Shown: positions 27,926-36,485 of the stretch, one piece after another
Position numbering within the stretch: position 1 is the stretch's first letter
Layout of the letters: each line of letters starts with the position of its first letter
Source of the DNA: an uncultured Bacteroidales bacterium
GTDB lineage: Bacteria; Bacteroidota; Bacteroidia; Bacteroidales; UBA932
DNA: 60,818 bases
NCBI GenBank assembly: GCA_947306365.1
Contig: CAMZGD010000013.1
Coordinates: 1-60,818, forward strand
Direction of reading: 5' to 3'
Made by a program: the position numbers and the translations under genes
Notes under the pieces: generated by a model
What the model saw: only the letters and a program-made list of their open reading frames with translations
What the model was told of the DNA's origin: nothing
Databases searched by the model: none

Positions 27926-28711
27926 TTACTGATTGAGATCAAAATGGATCCGGATGCGCTTTTCGCTCTCAGGAAGGTTGAAGAAACGCTCCAGCGAACC
28001 GTCACGGGTCAGGTCTTCGGGGGTTCCGGTATGGACACCGCGGCCCTTGGCCATCAGCCAGAGCTGGTCGGCGACCTGCAGGGCCAGTTCCAGGTCGTGC
28101 GTCGAAAGGAAAACGGTCTTCTGCATCTCGCGGGAAAGACGATGGAGCAAGTGGAGGATTTCCACCTTGCTGGGATAGTCGAGAAAAGCCGTGGGTTCGT
28201 CGAGGAAAATGATAGGGGTCTCCTGCGCCAGCGCCTTGGCAATCATTACCTTCTGGCGCTCGCCGTCGCTGAGGGTCTGCACCAGGCGGTCGCGCAGCGA
28301 AGCGATGCCCACCATCGCAAGCGCCTCCCCCACCTTGGTCCTGTCTCCAGCCGACAAGCGTCCCCAGAAGCCCGTGTATGGACTGCGCCCCATGCCCACC
28401 AGTTCTTCGACCGTCATGTTCTGCAGGTTGCTTTTCTCGGTCAGCACCACGCCGATGACCGTAGCCAGTTCCTTTTCCCGATAGGCCTTCAGAGGCTTGC
28501 CCAGGATGGTGATGTCACCCGAAAGGGGCGGAAGGAAGCCCGAAAGCGTGCGAAGCAGCGTGGATTTCCCGGAACCGTTCTCACCCAGCAGGCAAGTCAG
28601 CTCGCCGCTGCGGATGGTATCGGTAATTCCCTCGGTTACGACCTTGACGCTGTGTTTGGACGTGTACCCGATGGACAGATTCCGGATCCGGATGGTCTCT
28701 TCCCTTCTCAT
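27926..28711 (-). CDS. btuD: ABC transporter ATP-binding protein (BtuD/FecE-type)
   Basis: The ATPase of a corrinoid or metal-chelate importer, 261 residues. It has the Walker A GENGSGKST, the Q-loop region VIGVVLTEKSN, the signature LSDGERQKV, Walker B PIIFLDEPTAFLD and the H-loop STHDLELALQVAD. The ATG at 28711 overlaps the permease stop by ATGA; the frame is open upstream over the permease gene but that stretch is a shadow of it. The operon context with btuF and btuC homologues under a cobalamin riboswitch makes a B12 importer the best call. Confidence 0.92.
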   Translation of the reverse strand: MRREETIRIRNLSIGYTSKHSVKVVTEGITDTIRSGELTCLLGENGSGKSTLLRTLSGFLPPLSGDITILGKPLKAYREKELATVIGVVLTEKSNLQNMTVEELVGMGRSPYTGFWGRLSAGDRTKVGEALAMVGIASLRDRLVQTLSDGERQKVMIAKALAQETPIIFLDEPTAFLDYPSKVEILHLLHRLSREMQKTVFLSTHDLELALQVADQLWLMAKGRGVHTGTPEDLTRDGSLERFFNLPESEKRIRIHFDLNQ

Positions 28712-29745
28712 TCGCCGGTATCCTCCTTTCTGCGCCGGAATAGAACGACGGCTACGACCGGCGCACCGATCAGGGCCGTCACGGAATTGACAGGAAGTGC
28801 GCCCTCGAAGCCCGGCATGCGGGCGATGAGGTTGCAGAGCAGGGCCAGCGAGGCGCCGGCCAGCAGCGAGGCGGGCATCAGCACACGATGGTCCGATGTC
28901 CGGAAAATGCCGCGGCACAGATGCGGAACCGCCAGGCCCAGGAAGGAAATCGGGCCGCAGTAGGCCGTCACGATGGCCACCAGCACGCCGGCGCAGGTGA
29001 TGACCCAGATACGCGCCCGGCGGACGTTCAGGCCCAGGTTGCGGGCATAGCCATCGCCCAGCAGCAGCAGGTTCAGCGTCTTGACCAACAGGAAGGAAAG
29101 CGGCAGCAGGATGGCCATGATGACCACGAAGGTCATGACCTGGCCGCCCGACACGCGGGCGAAACTGCCGAGGCCCCAGACCACGTAGGCCCGCACGTCC
29201 TCTTCTGCGCTGAAAAACTTCAGCACGCCGATAATGGCCGTCGCCACATAGCCGATCATCACGCCGATGATCAGCAGCGTCACGTTGCCGCGCACCTTCT
29301 GCGCCACCCAGACGATCAGCAGCATGATGGCCAACGCACCGATGATGGCCGCCATCGTCATGGCAAATTCGCCCATATAACCGAGCCGGCTCAAGGCGAC
29401 ACCGCCCAGACGGCCGGAAAGCAGCACCACGAAGGCCACGCCCAGGCTCGCGCCGGAACTGACGCCCAGTACCGACGGACCGGCCAGCGGATTGCGGAAG
29501 ACCGTCTGCATCTGCAAGCCGGCCACCGAAAGGCCGGCACCCGCCACCAGCGCCGTGAGCGCCTGCGGGAACCGCGACTTCAGCACGATGTTCTGCCAGA
29601 TGGCATTGTCGACTTCCCCGCCCCAGAGTGCCTTCCATACCTGGCCGGCCGGAATCGTTACCGAGCCCAGCAACAGGTTCAGGAAAAACAGGACGAGAAT
29701 CGACACGCCCAGCAGGATCATTCCGATGGCGACGGGACGCTTCAT
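28708..29745 (-). CDS. btuC: ABC transporter permease (BtuC/FecCD family)
   Basis: A 345-residue permease with about 10 membrane segments. It shows the N-terminal MILLGVSILVLFFLNLLLGS, LTALVAGAGLSVAGLQMQTV, the GPSVLGVSSGASLG loop and LGLAVPHLCRGIFRTSDHR, which contacts the ATPase. This matches the FecCD/BtuC family length and motifs. It overlaps both the ATPase gene and the binding-protein gene by 4 nt, so the three subunits are translationally coupled. Confidence 0.94.
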   Translation of the reverse strand: MKRPVAIGMILLGVSILVLFFLNLLLGSVTIPAGQVWKALWGGEVDNAIWQNIVLKSRFPQALTALVAGAGLSVAGLQMQTVFRNPLAGPSVLGVSSGASLGVAFVVLLSGRLGGVALSRLGYMGEFAMTMAAIIGALAIMLLIVWVAQKVRGNVTLLIIGVMIGYVATAIIGVLKFFSAEEDVRAYVVWGLGSFARVSGGQVMTFVVIMAILLPLSFLLVKTLNLLLLGDGYARNLGLNVRRARIWVITCAGVLVAIVTAYCGPISFLGLAVPHLCRGIFRTSDHRVLMPASLLAGASLALLCNLIARMPGFEGALPVNSVTALIGAPVVAVVLFRRRKEDTGE

Positions 29746-30890
29746 TTCAACAATTCGTAATAAACCGGTTGGTAATCCTCCGGCAACAGTTCCGGATGGA
29801 AGATATGGATCAAGTCGGACAGCACCACGTCGGGCTGCACCGGCATATTCTCGTAGAAGGGTTTCTCGCGCATATTGCAGTAGATGACCCCCTTGTTCTT
29901 GAAGGCGTTCAAGTCGGCATAGCGAGCATCCTCGGCCTTGAGGGCGTCATAGCTGAAGGTGCCGTTATAGCTGTTGACGATACGCCAGTATTTCGCGCCC
30001 GCGGTCTGGCTGTAGACCGTCTCGAAATCGAGGTTCAGGCCGCCCGAATTCGTATCTTCCGGCAGGAAGTATTCGCCCCCGGCGTCCCGGAAGATCTGCG
30101 CCAAAAAGCTGCGGCCGCCACCCACATACCAGTTGCCGCCGTGCAGCTCGCCGCTGAGCACGACGGGACGTTCCGAAACCCCGGCCGTCAGCGTCTTCAG
30201 GGAATTGTATCGTGCTTCGATCTCCGCGAAGATCCGGTTGGCCTTTTCTTCCTCACCCGTGAGCAGGCCGATGAACTTGATCCACTCAGCCTGTCCGAGC
30301 GGGGTCTGCTCCTGGTAACCCAGATGCGGGATCAGCGGAATGTCGACCCCGCGCAACGCTTCATAGCCGCCGCGCTTGAAAGGAGAGATCAGGATCAAGT
30401 CGGGATCCAGGGCGAGGATCACCTCGTTGTCGAAGTTGCCTTCTATGCCGATCTTCTGCGTACGGCCGTCGGCGAGCCGTCGTTTCATTTCCGGATTGAA
30501 GAGATGGCGCGTACTGGTAATACCGGCCACGCGGTCCAGTTCATCGAGGCAGATGAAATTCGAGAGCTGGAGCGATGTCATGCAGACCACCCGTTCCACG
30601 GGCACTTCCAGTGCCGTATACCCTTCCAGCGCCTGACAGGAATCCGTACCGCGGGGTACGAGCAGGTAGTGGAACGATTCACCAGCCTCACGCATCGGGT
30701 CCTGGACATCCACCAGGCATCCAGCCTCCGTATAACGCACCCGGAAACCCTCCGCATAGTGCGGCGTAACCAGTCCGGACTTCGTTCCGGAAAGCACCGC
30801 GGAAGCCCCTGCCGGACCGCCCTTTTTACAAGAAACCACCAGCGAGGCCATCACGGCCAGCAAGATCAGGATAAGTCTTCGGTCCATCAT
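29742..30890 (-). CDS. btuF: ABC transporter substrate-binding lipoprotein (BtuF-type)
   Basis: A 382-residue lipoprotein of the helical-backbone metal/B12-binding family. The signal is LLAVMASLVVSC with lipidated Cys21. Conserved segments include VERVVCMTSLQLSNFICLDE, KIGIEGNFDNEVILALDPDL and GNWYVGGGRSFLAQIFRDAG. The start was chosen as the ATG overlapping the cbiA stop (TGATG at 30892-30888); a longer in-frame start would lie inside cbiA. By position it captures corrinoids delivered by BtuB-type receptors and hands them to the permease. A role with a siderophore or haem is possible but less likely under a cobalamin riboswitch. Confidence 0.9.
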   Translation of the reverse strand: MMDRRLILILLAVMASLVVSCKKGGPAGASAVLSGTKSGLVTPHYAEGFRVRYTEAGCLVDVQDPMREAGESFHYLLVPRGTDSCQALEGYTALEVPVERVVCMTSLQLSNFICLDELDRVAGITSTRHLFNPEMKRRLADGRTQKIGIEGNFDNEVILALDPDLILISPFKRGGYEALRGVDIPLIPHLGYQEQTPLGQAEWIKFIGLLTGEEEKANRIFAEIEARYNSLKTLTAGVSERPVVLSGELHGGNWYVGGGRSFLAQIFRDAGGEYFLPEDTNSGGLNLDFETVYSQTAGAKYWRIVNSYNGTFSYDALKAEDARYADLNAFKNKGVIYCNMREKPFYENMPVQPDVVLSDLIHIFHPELLPEDYQPVYYELLK

Positions 30891-32185
30891 CAATCCCATA
30901 ATCGTAAGAGGTCGGCTTCCCCCCAATACAGATGGGTATAGCCGGCTATGACATTCTTGTAGCGGTACAGCGGCGTGGCGACCGCTTCGCCGCGGGCGTT
31001 GAACTGCTGCGCCACGGAAGGAAGCATGGCAGGATTATCCAGGCGGGAGTAATGGAATTCATGCCCGGGCCACGTACACCCGCAGCGATCCACCACCCGC
31101 CGATAGCCCAAGTGGAGTCTGGCCCCTTCCATCGTAGCGGCGCATGGCAGTACACCGCACATCGGGAAGGGGCCGTTCTCCACCCCCACTATCCTTCTCG
31201 TAAGATAAATCATGCCTCCGCACTCCGCCAGGATCCGGCCGCCGGATTCCGCGAATCCGCGGATCTCCGCCATCAGCTCCGGGTGCGCGGAAAGCCCGCC
31301 CGCGAAGAGTTCCGGATAGCCGCCCGGCAGATAGAGGAGGTCTGTTTCCGGCAGCGCATCGCCGGCAAGCGGGCTGAAAAAGGTCACGGGACCCAGCCCG
31401 GCAAGCCGCGCCAAGTTTTCCCGGTAGATGAAATTAAAGGCCGCATCGCGGGCCACCGTTATCCTGAGGAGGCCGGGAGCCGGAGCGGCGACCGGTTCGG
31501 CCTTGCGGAAACCCGCCGTACAAGCCTCCAGCAGCCCTTTCAGGTCGATGTGCGCTTTCACCAGGTCTGCCGCGCAGTCGATCCACCGGTTCATCTGCTC
31601 TTCCGCGGCAAGAGTCAGGCCCAGGTGCCGCGAAGGGATTTCAAGCCCTTCCGCCCGGGGCAGACAGCCGAAGTAAGGCAGGCCTGCGTCCTCACTGGCT
31701 TCCCGCAACATCGTCGCATGCCTTTCGGAGCCCACCTGATTGAAGACCACGCCTGCAAGCCGGAGACCCGGCCGGAAGGTCTTCACGCCGTGCAGCAGCG
31801 CCGCCACGGTATAGGCCGTGGAACGGGCGCTGACCACCAGCAGGACCGGCAAGTCGAGCAACTGCGCGATCTCCGCGCTGCTTCCCTTCATCCGGTCGTA
31901 GCCGTCGAACAGTCCCATTACGCCCTCCACGATGCAGGCATCCGCATCGGCGCCGTAGCGTGCATACAGATCCTGCACGTGTCCGGGAGAGGCGAGCCAG
32001 GTATCCAGGTTCACCGAGTCACGCCCGGTGGCCACGGAATGGAACCGGGTGTCGATATAGTCGGGACCGCACTTGAACGGCTGTACCTGCAGGCCCTGCC
32101 GCTGCAAAGCCCGCAGGAGTCCCATGGTCAGGGTGGTCTTGCCGCTGCCCGAACCGATGGCGCCGATTAAAAGTTGCGGTTTCAT
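30890..32185 (-). CDS. cbiA: Cobyrinate a,c-diamide synthase (CbiA)
   Basis: Amidates the a and c acetates of cob(II)yrinate with ATP and glutamine. The 431 residues show GAIGSGSGKTTLTMGLLRAL, FKCGPDYIDTRFH, CIVEGVMGLFDGYD and, in the C-terminal amidotransferase domain, LYLPGGYPELFA, the nucleophile in ILAECGGMIYLTR and the His of WPGHEFHYSR. It is placed inside the uptake operon rather than with the other ring-modifying genes, so its expression follows the riboswitch. That would let imported incompletely amidated corrinoids be processed. Its stop overlaps the btuF start. Confidence 0.95.
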   Translation of the reverse strand: MKPQLLIGAIGSGSGKTTLTMGLLRALQRQGLQVQPFKCGPDYIDTRFHSVATGRDSVNLDTWLASPGHVQDLYARYGADADACIVEGVMGLFDGYDRMKGSSAEIAQLLDLPVLLVVSARSTAYTVAALLHGVKTFRPGLRLAGVVFNQVGSERHATMLREASEDAGLPYFGCLPRAEGLEIPSRHLGLTLAAEEQMNRWIDCAADLVKAHIDLKGLLEACTAGFRKAEPVAAPAPGLLRITVARDAAFNFIYRENLARLAGLGPVTFFSPLAGDALPETDLLYLPGGYPELFAGGLSAHPELMAEIRGFAESGGRILAECGGMIYLTRRIVGVENGPFPMCGVLPCAATMEGARLHLGYRRVVDRCGCTWPGHEFHYSRLDNPAMLPSVAQQFNARGEAVATPLYRYKNVIAGYTHLYWGEADLLRLWD

Positions 32186-32204
32186 CCTCCTGTATTACAG
32201 TTAG

Positions 32205-33530
32205 TTACTCAACATCCATCGCGCGGATGATGTCGAAGCAGAAGCCCTTGGAGAGCTCCACGCCCTTCTCCACCACACCGGTCTTGCAATCGTAGATGTA
32301 AATCGTCGGGAAGGTAGCTTCCTCCTCGCCTTCCGTCTCACCGCCGACGCCGATGTAGGCCTTGCCGTTGACCACGACGCTGCGCTGTGAGAAGCGGCCG
32401 CCGCAGTACTGCAGGTCCGTACCGTTGTATTTCACGCGGGAACGCGAACCGTCGGTCAGGTTGATGATGGAATAGAAGTGGCTCTTGCTGTCGATCTTCG
32501 TTCCAAGGTTTTCGTCACGCGAGTAGCAGAGCGCCTTGCCGTCGCCCAGATACTGGACGGTCAGCAGCTTGCCCTCCGGATTCGGGAACCCGTTATACGA
32601 AGTGTCAAACGTTTGGGAACCGGCTTTGATGCGGCGCAGGACGCCCATCTCCTTGCCGTCAAGAGTCTTCAGGCCGGCCAGGTAGAGGTTGCCCGTCTCG
32701 TCGTGCATGATCATGCTCTGCATCAACTCGCCGTAGGCGCTGCCGGCCGTCTCTTCCATCACGTCGCCCGGAACTTCGGTGTTCGATTCGACCGCCATCG
32801 TGGAGGGATTGATGATGGCGATCCACGTCTTGGACGTAGCTGCATCACTCTGTCCGGATGCCGGCTTCGTCAGATAGAAATAGTAGAGTTTCCTGTCGCT
32901 CGGACGATACGTCAGCAGGCCCGCCGTGGAGAAGGCGTTGAATCCTTCCGGAAGATTGATGTCGAACGTTCCCTCGCTATCGACCGAAAGGCCCGTACTC
33001 GAATCTTTCAGTTTCGTCCAGATAATCTTCGTGGTCTTGCTGGCCGTACCGATAATCACGAGCGTATTGTCATCCGTCCAGGCGTGCGTGTATTTGCGGG
33101 CCGAATAGGTGTTGTCCTTGAACGGAATCTCAGCATCTTCGACGATGCTTTCCTCACCGGCCGCGTTGCGCCCGATGTGGAATTTCACGAAACCGCCGGT
33201 AGCCTTCTGGGGCACCTGATAATAGTATTTACCCTTGGTGATGCTTTCGAGCGTATAGTCCTGCGTGATGTCGACACCCTTGCCGGTGAATTCGACACGC
33301 GGCTGGTCGGCCGTCAGCGAGGGGACACTGCGCACGTACGTGCCGTTCTTGTTCTGTGACATGCCGCCATGCTTGACAGCGCACACGAACAGGTCAAAAT
33401 TATAATCTTTCACCACTGGCTCCGGCTCCGGTTCGGGTTCGGGTTCCGGTTCATTGCAACTGACGGCCAGGGTCATCATCGAGACCATCGCGACGGTCAC
33501 GAGGACAAGGAGTTTTTTCAATTCTTTCAT
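32205..33530 (-). CDS. DUF4374 surface-type lipoprotein
   Basis: A 441-residue lipoprotein (MVSMMTLAVSC, Cys26) with a Glu-Pro repeat linker NEPEPEPEPEPEPV after the Cys and a body of beta-strand repeats resembling the DUF4374 family of Bacteroidales, probably a beta-propeller. Recognisable pieces are YTHAWTDDNTLVIIGTAS, LTYRPSDRKLYYFYL and GKAYIGVGGETEG. From memory, the siderophore-binding lipoprotein XusB of B. thetaiotaomicron is of this family. Position directly after a BtuB-type receptor under a cobalamin riboswitch suggests a ligand-capturing partner analogous to BtuG; this is inference. A 22-nt gap separates it from the receptor gene. Confidence 0.8.
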   Translation of the reverse strand: MKELKKLLVLVTVAMVSMMTLAVSCNEPEPEPEPEPEPVVKDYNFDLFVCAVKHGGMSQNKNGTYVRSVPSLTADQPRVEFTGKGVDITQDYTLESITKGKYYYQVPQKATGGFVKFHIGRNAAGEESIVEDAEIPFKDNTYSARKYTHAWTDDNTLVIIGTASKTTKIIWTKLKDSSTGLSVDSEGTFDINLPEGFNAFSTAGLLTYRPSDRKLYYFYLTKPASGQSDAATSKTWIAIINPSTMAVESNTEVPGDVMEETAGSAYGELMQSMIMHDETGNLYLAGLKTLDGKEMGVLRRIKAGSQTFDTSYNGFPNPEGKLLTVQYLGDGKALCYSRDENLGTKIDSKSHFYSIINLTDGSRSRVKYNGTDLQYCGGRFSQRSVVVNGKAYIGVGGETEGEEEATFPTIYIYDCKTGVVEKGVELSKGFCFDIIRAMDVE

Positions 33531-33552
33531 ATTTTAATCAATGATGTGTTAA

Positions 33553-35709
33553 TTATAAAAAAAGTCTGAATTTCAAGAAAAAGGCGCGACCGGGCTTCTG
33601 CAGCCTGTAGTTGTCGAAGGCCAGCGCGTCAAAGAGGTTGGTGCACTCCAGTGACACATTGTAGCGGCTGTCGTGCCAGGCATAGAGCAGCGAAGCGTTC
33701 GTGATGTGCTGCGTCGGCACCTTGGACTTGCTGCTGGCGGAGCCAAAAGCCTCCCAGGTCAGATAGAACCAGTGCACCCACTGGTAGTCGCACGAGAGCC
33801 GGAGCCGGCTGTCGCGCAGGCCCACGTTGCGGAAGGTATACGACACCTCGGCATTGCACCAGGCCCAGGGGCGGTTGGGGGTACGGTTCTTATAGGTGAT
33901 GGAAATGTCGCCCGACTGCGTATACTTCCGCATATCGCGACTGTCGTCGTAGCTGGCGTTGACCGCCAGGTGCAGTTTCCCGGCCCAGTCGTAGCGGACC
34001 TCGCCGTCAACGCCTTTGATATGCACGGCGGCCACATTGACGTACTGCATCATGCTTTCCGTCTCCGACATCTGGGCCCGGATGTAATTGTCCACCAAGC
34101 GGACGAAGCCGTTCACCTCATAGGAGAGCGAATGGCCGCCGCCCAGGCCGGCGGTACCGAAGAGGCCCAGGTTGAAGTTCTCGCTGACCTCGGGTTTAAG
34201 GGCCAGGTTGGGATAGACCGTGGAACCGTTGCCCAGCACTTCGCGCGAGATCGGAAGCCGGACGCTGTGTTCGTAAGAACCTTTCATAGCCAGTTCTTCC
34301 AGGAAAAGGAAGCGGGAACCCACGCCACCGCCCAGATAGTTCTGCGTACTCGAGCCCTTCACCTTGTCGGCGCCGGTCGTCGAGGGAAGTTCTTCCTGAC
34401 CGACGGTCAGGTGGTTGATGTAGTCCTTGACGAAGAAGGCGTTGTTCAGCCGGCCCGACAGCAGCGACTGGTCGTACGACAGGCTGACGACGTGCTTGGC
34501 CAGCACGTCGCCGGTCGGGACGAAATCCTCATCCCACGTATCTTCCTGCCTGTTCACGACGCGGTTGAGCGTATAGTTCAACGCCACGTCGTGCCCTCGG
34601 GCGAAACGATAGTCCAGGTTGGCGCGCACCACCGTCAGCGGGCGACGGTAATGGCGCAGCGTCTTGCCGCGATGGCGGATCTCGCTGTAGGAACCGTCGA
34701 TATAGGTTCCGTCCCAATAGTAGCGGCGGTAGGTGGTGTCGATGGTCCAGGCGTGGTCGAATGTCTGGGATACCGAAGCCAGCAGCTGCATCCCTTCCGT
34801 GAGGAAATCCGTCTTCTCGTAGCGGGACGAGATGCCCAGCGACTGCGTATGGCGCTCCGCCATGCCGATGACGTTGTCCTGCGTAGCGCCGGTCTGGATG
34901 TCCTTGTCGATCTTCGAAACGGATGCGGAGACAAAGAATGCGTCCGCCCAGCTGCGGTCCACCACGCCGGCTTCGAGCTGGCCGAACAGCGAAAGGTAGT
35001 CGTCGTGGAAGCGCGGGAGGTCCCTGATGACGAAGGCCGTGTGCTCCTCGTTGCGCACCTTCACGTCGCGCATCAAATAGTCGTTCTTCGAATAATTGGC
35101 GCTGATGACGGGCTTGATGACGATGCCTGTCTTCTTTCCCGTATACTGCGCACTGAAATCGGCCTTGTGGGTATGGAACGAGCCGAAACCGCAGGAGAAA
35201 TCGAGGTAGTTGCGGGTACGGCGGTTGGTGATGATGTTCACGGCGCCGCCCAGCGCGTCGCTACCGAAACTGGCGGGAATCACACCCTTATATATCTCCA
35301 CGTGGTCGATGATGTTCACGGGAAGATTGGCCAGCGTCATGCCGGTGCCCTTGGCATCGAGCGGCATACCGTCCAGAAAGTAACGGATGGAATTGCCCGA
35401 CATACCGTTGATCGACAGATCGAAGTCGCTGCCCACGCCGCCCTCCTCACGGATGCGGATACCGGCCGTCTTGTCGATGGCCTGGGCGAGAGACTGCAGC
35501 GTGCTGGCCTGCAGGCGGATGTTGAGCGCACCCACAGCAAAGGCCCCTTCGCGCAGCGCCTGTTCCCGGCTCTTGGCCGTCACAGTGGATTGCCGCAACG
35601 TGAGCGTGTCATCCAGTGCACCGGATACTTTCAAAGAATCCTGCGCAAACGAGACGGTAGTCAGGCACACGGCCAGAAGGATCGATACTCCTTGTTTCTT
35701 AAAACCCAT
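33553..35709 (-). CDS. btuB: TonB-dependent cobalamin receptor (BtuB-type)
   Basis: A 718-residue outer-membrane receptor. It has a signal peptide (GVSILLAVCLTTVSFAQ), a plug domain (AIDKTAGIRIREEGGVGSDF, DLSINGMSGNSIRYFLDGMP, VEIYKGVIPASFGSDALGGA) and a barrel that ends in aromatic FFLKFRLFL as expected for insertion. The family motifs alone do not fix the ligand. The cobalamin riboswitch in its leader (35752-35924) makes vitamin B12 or another corrinoid the likely cargo. It is the first gene of the long uptake and chelatase unit. Confidence 0.93.
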   Translation of the reverse strand: MGFKKQGVSILLAVCLTTVSFAQDSLKVSGALDDTLTLRQSTVTAKSREQALREGAFAVGALNIRLQASTLQSLAQAIDKTAGIRIREEGGVGSDFDLSINGMSGNSIRYFLDGMPLDAKGTGMTLANLPVNIIDHVEIYKGVIPASFGSDALGGAVNIITNRRTRNYLDFSCGFGSFHTHKADFSAQYTGKKTGIVIKPVISANYSKNDYLMRDVKVRNEEHTAFVIRDLPRFHDDYLSLFGQLEAGVVDRSWADAFFVSASVSKIDKDIQTGATQDNVIGMAERHTQSLGISSRYEKTDFLTEGMQLLASVSQTFDHAWTIDTTYRRYYWDGTYIDGSYSEIRHRGKTLRHYRRPLTVVRANLDYRFARGHDVALNYTLNRVVNRQEDTWDEDFVPTGDVLAKHVVSLSYDQSLLSGRLNNAFFVKDYINHLTVGQEELPSTTGADKVKGSSTQNYLGGGVGSRFLFLEELAMKGSYEHSVRLPISREVLGNGSTVYPNLALKPEVSENFNLGLFGTAGLGGGHSLSYEVNGFVRLVDNYIRAQMSETESMMQYVNVAAVHIKGVDGEVRYDWAGKLHLAVNASYDDSRDMRKYTQSGDISITYKNRTPNRPWAWCNAEVSYTFRNVGLRDSRLRLSCDYQWVHWFYLTWEAFGSASSKSKVPTQHITNASLLYAWHDSRYNVSLECTNLFDALAFDNYRLQKPGRAFFLKFRLFL

Positions 35710-35751
35710 CGATTCACGGAGCCCTTATTACCCGAAGGCTCGAAAACCAAC

Positions 35752-35924
35752 GATTCCGGCAGGTCTTCTGGCTTGTCCCCGTTCCGGCGCCTTCCCGCCT
35801 TTCGGCAGTGACGTAAGAATGTCGGAACTATGTTCAGGACATACAGCAGCGGTGTCTGCCCAGGATTCACACCTGGTTCCCTTTTCATCCGTGCCGCCGG
35901 CAGGCGGCCCCGGACACCGAAATC
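35752..35924 (-). promoter_or_regulatory. Cobalamin riboswitch
   Basis: Read on the minus strand, the leader contains the conserved core AAAAGGGAA, then CAGGTGTGAATCCTGGGCAG and CGCTGCTGTA, and ends with the B12 box AAGCCAGAAGACCTGCC at 35774-35758. A closing helix P1 can be drawn between GATTTCGG (35924-35917) and CCGGAATC (35759-35752). It lies 43 nt before the btuB ATG. It is expected to repress btuB and the genes behind it when cobalamin is plentiful. A GAGCC/GGGCTC hairpin between the box and the ATG could sequester the start region. Confidence 0.93.
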
Positions 35925-35930
35925 AATCTG

Positions 35931-35938
35931 CAAATTTA
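35931..35938 (-). promoter_or_regulatory. Promoter -7 box of the riboswitch-btuB unit
   Basis: TAAATTTG on the minus strand ends 7 nt before the P1 helix of the riboswitch, so transcription would start right at the aptamer. Confidence 0.65.
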
Positions 35939-35959
35939 GCAAAAGAAATCGAAATAAAC

Positions 35960-35967
35960 TATTTTTG
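35960..35967 (+). promoter_or_regulatory. Promoter -7 box of cobUTSC
   Basis: TATTTTTG on the plus strand matches TAnnTTTG and ends only 4 nt before the cobU ATG, predicting an almost leaderless mRNA. It lies back to back with the riboswitch promoter. Confidence 0.55.
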
Positions 35968-35971
35968 CAGT

Positions 35972-36484
35972 ATGAAACGTGTCGTCCTCATCACAGGCGG
36001 ATCCCGTTCGGGCAAAAGTTCCTACGCTGAAAAACTGGCGTTGGAGCTTTCGGAGAATCCTGTCTATCTGGCCACTGCCCGAATCTGGGACGAAGAGTTC
36101 CGGGAGCGGGTGCGGCGGCATCAAGCCCGCCGCGGGCCGCAGTGGACCAATATTGAAGAAGAAAAATACCTGAGCCGTCACACGCTGGCGGGCCGCGTCA
36201 TCGTCGTGGATTGTCTCACGCTTTGGTGCACCAATTTCTTCTTCGACCTGGAGAGCGATGTGGACCGGGCGCTGGAAGCCGCCAAGGCTGAATTCGACCG
36301 CTTTACGGCACAGGAGGCCACTTTCCTTTTCGTAACCAATGAAATCGGGATGGGCGGAACGTCCGACAACGAGATCCAGCGCAAATTCACCGACCTGCAA
36401 GGCTGGATGAACCAGTACGTCGCCGCCCGAGCTGACGAGGTAATCCTGATGGTAAGCGGCATTCCGGTCAAAATCAAAGGATAA
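35972..36484 (+). CDS. cobU: Adenosylcobinamide kinase / adenosylcobinamide-phosphate guanylyltransferase
   Basis: Phosphorylates adenosylcobinamide and converts it to GDP-cobinamide during nucleotide-loop assembly. The 170 residues show the P-loop [40 protein letters not shown] with the guanylylated His region, [13 protein letters not shown] and [12 protein letters not shown]. The frame is open much further upstream across the riboswitch, but the ATG at 35972 gives the family start and is preceded by a promoter box. It is 1 nt from cobT. Confidence 0.95.
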   Translation: MKRVVLITGGSRSGKSSYAEKLALELSENPVYLATARIWDEEFRERVRRHQARRGPQWTNIEEEKYLSRHTLAGRVIVVDCLTLWCTNFFFDLESDVDRALEAAKAEFDRFTAQEATFLFVTNEIGMGGTSDNEIQRKFTDLQGWMNQYVAARADEVILMVSGIPVKIKG

Positions 36485-36485
36485 T

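Noticed and set aside
28712-29638. Extension of the ABC ATPase frame upstream over the permease gene
   Set aside because: The extension lies entirely inside btuC in another frame and has antisense-like composition; the ATPase starts properly at 28711 with an ATGA overlap.
35387-35971. N-terminal extension of CobU across the riboswitch
   Set aside because: The frame is open by chance through the btuB start and riboswitch; CobU proteins begin with the P-loop strand, and a promoter box lies just before 35972.
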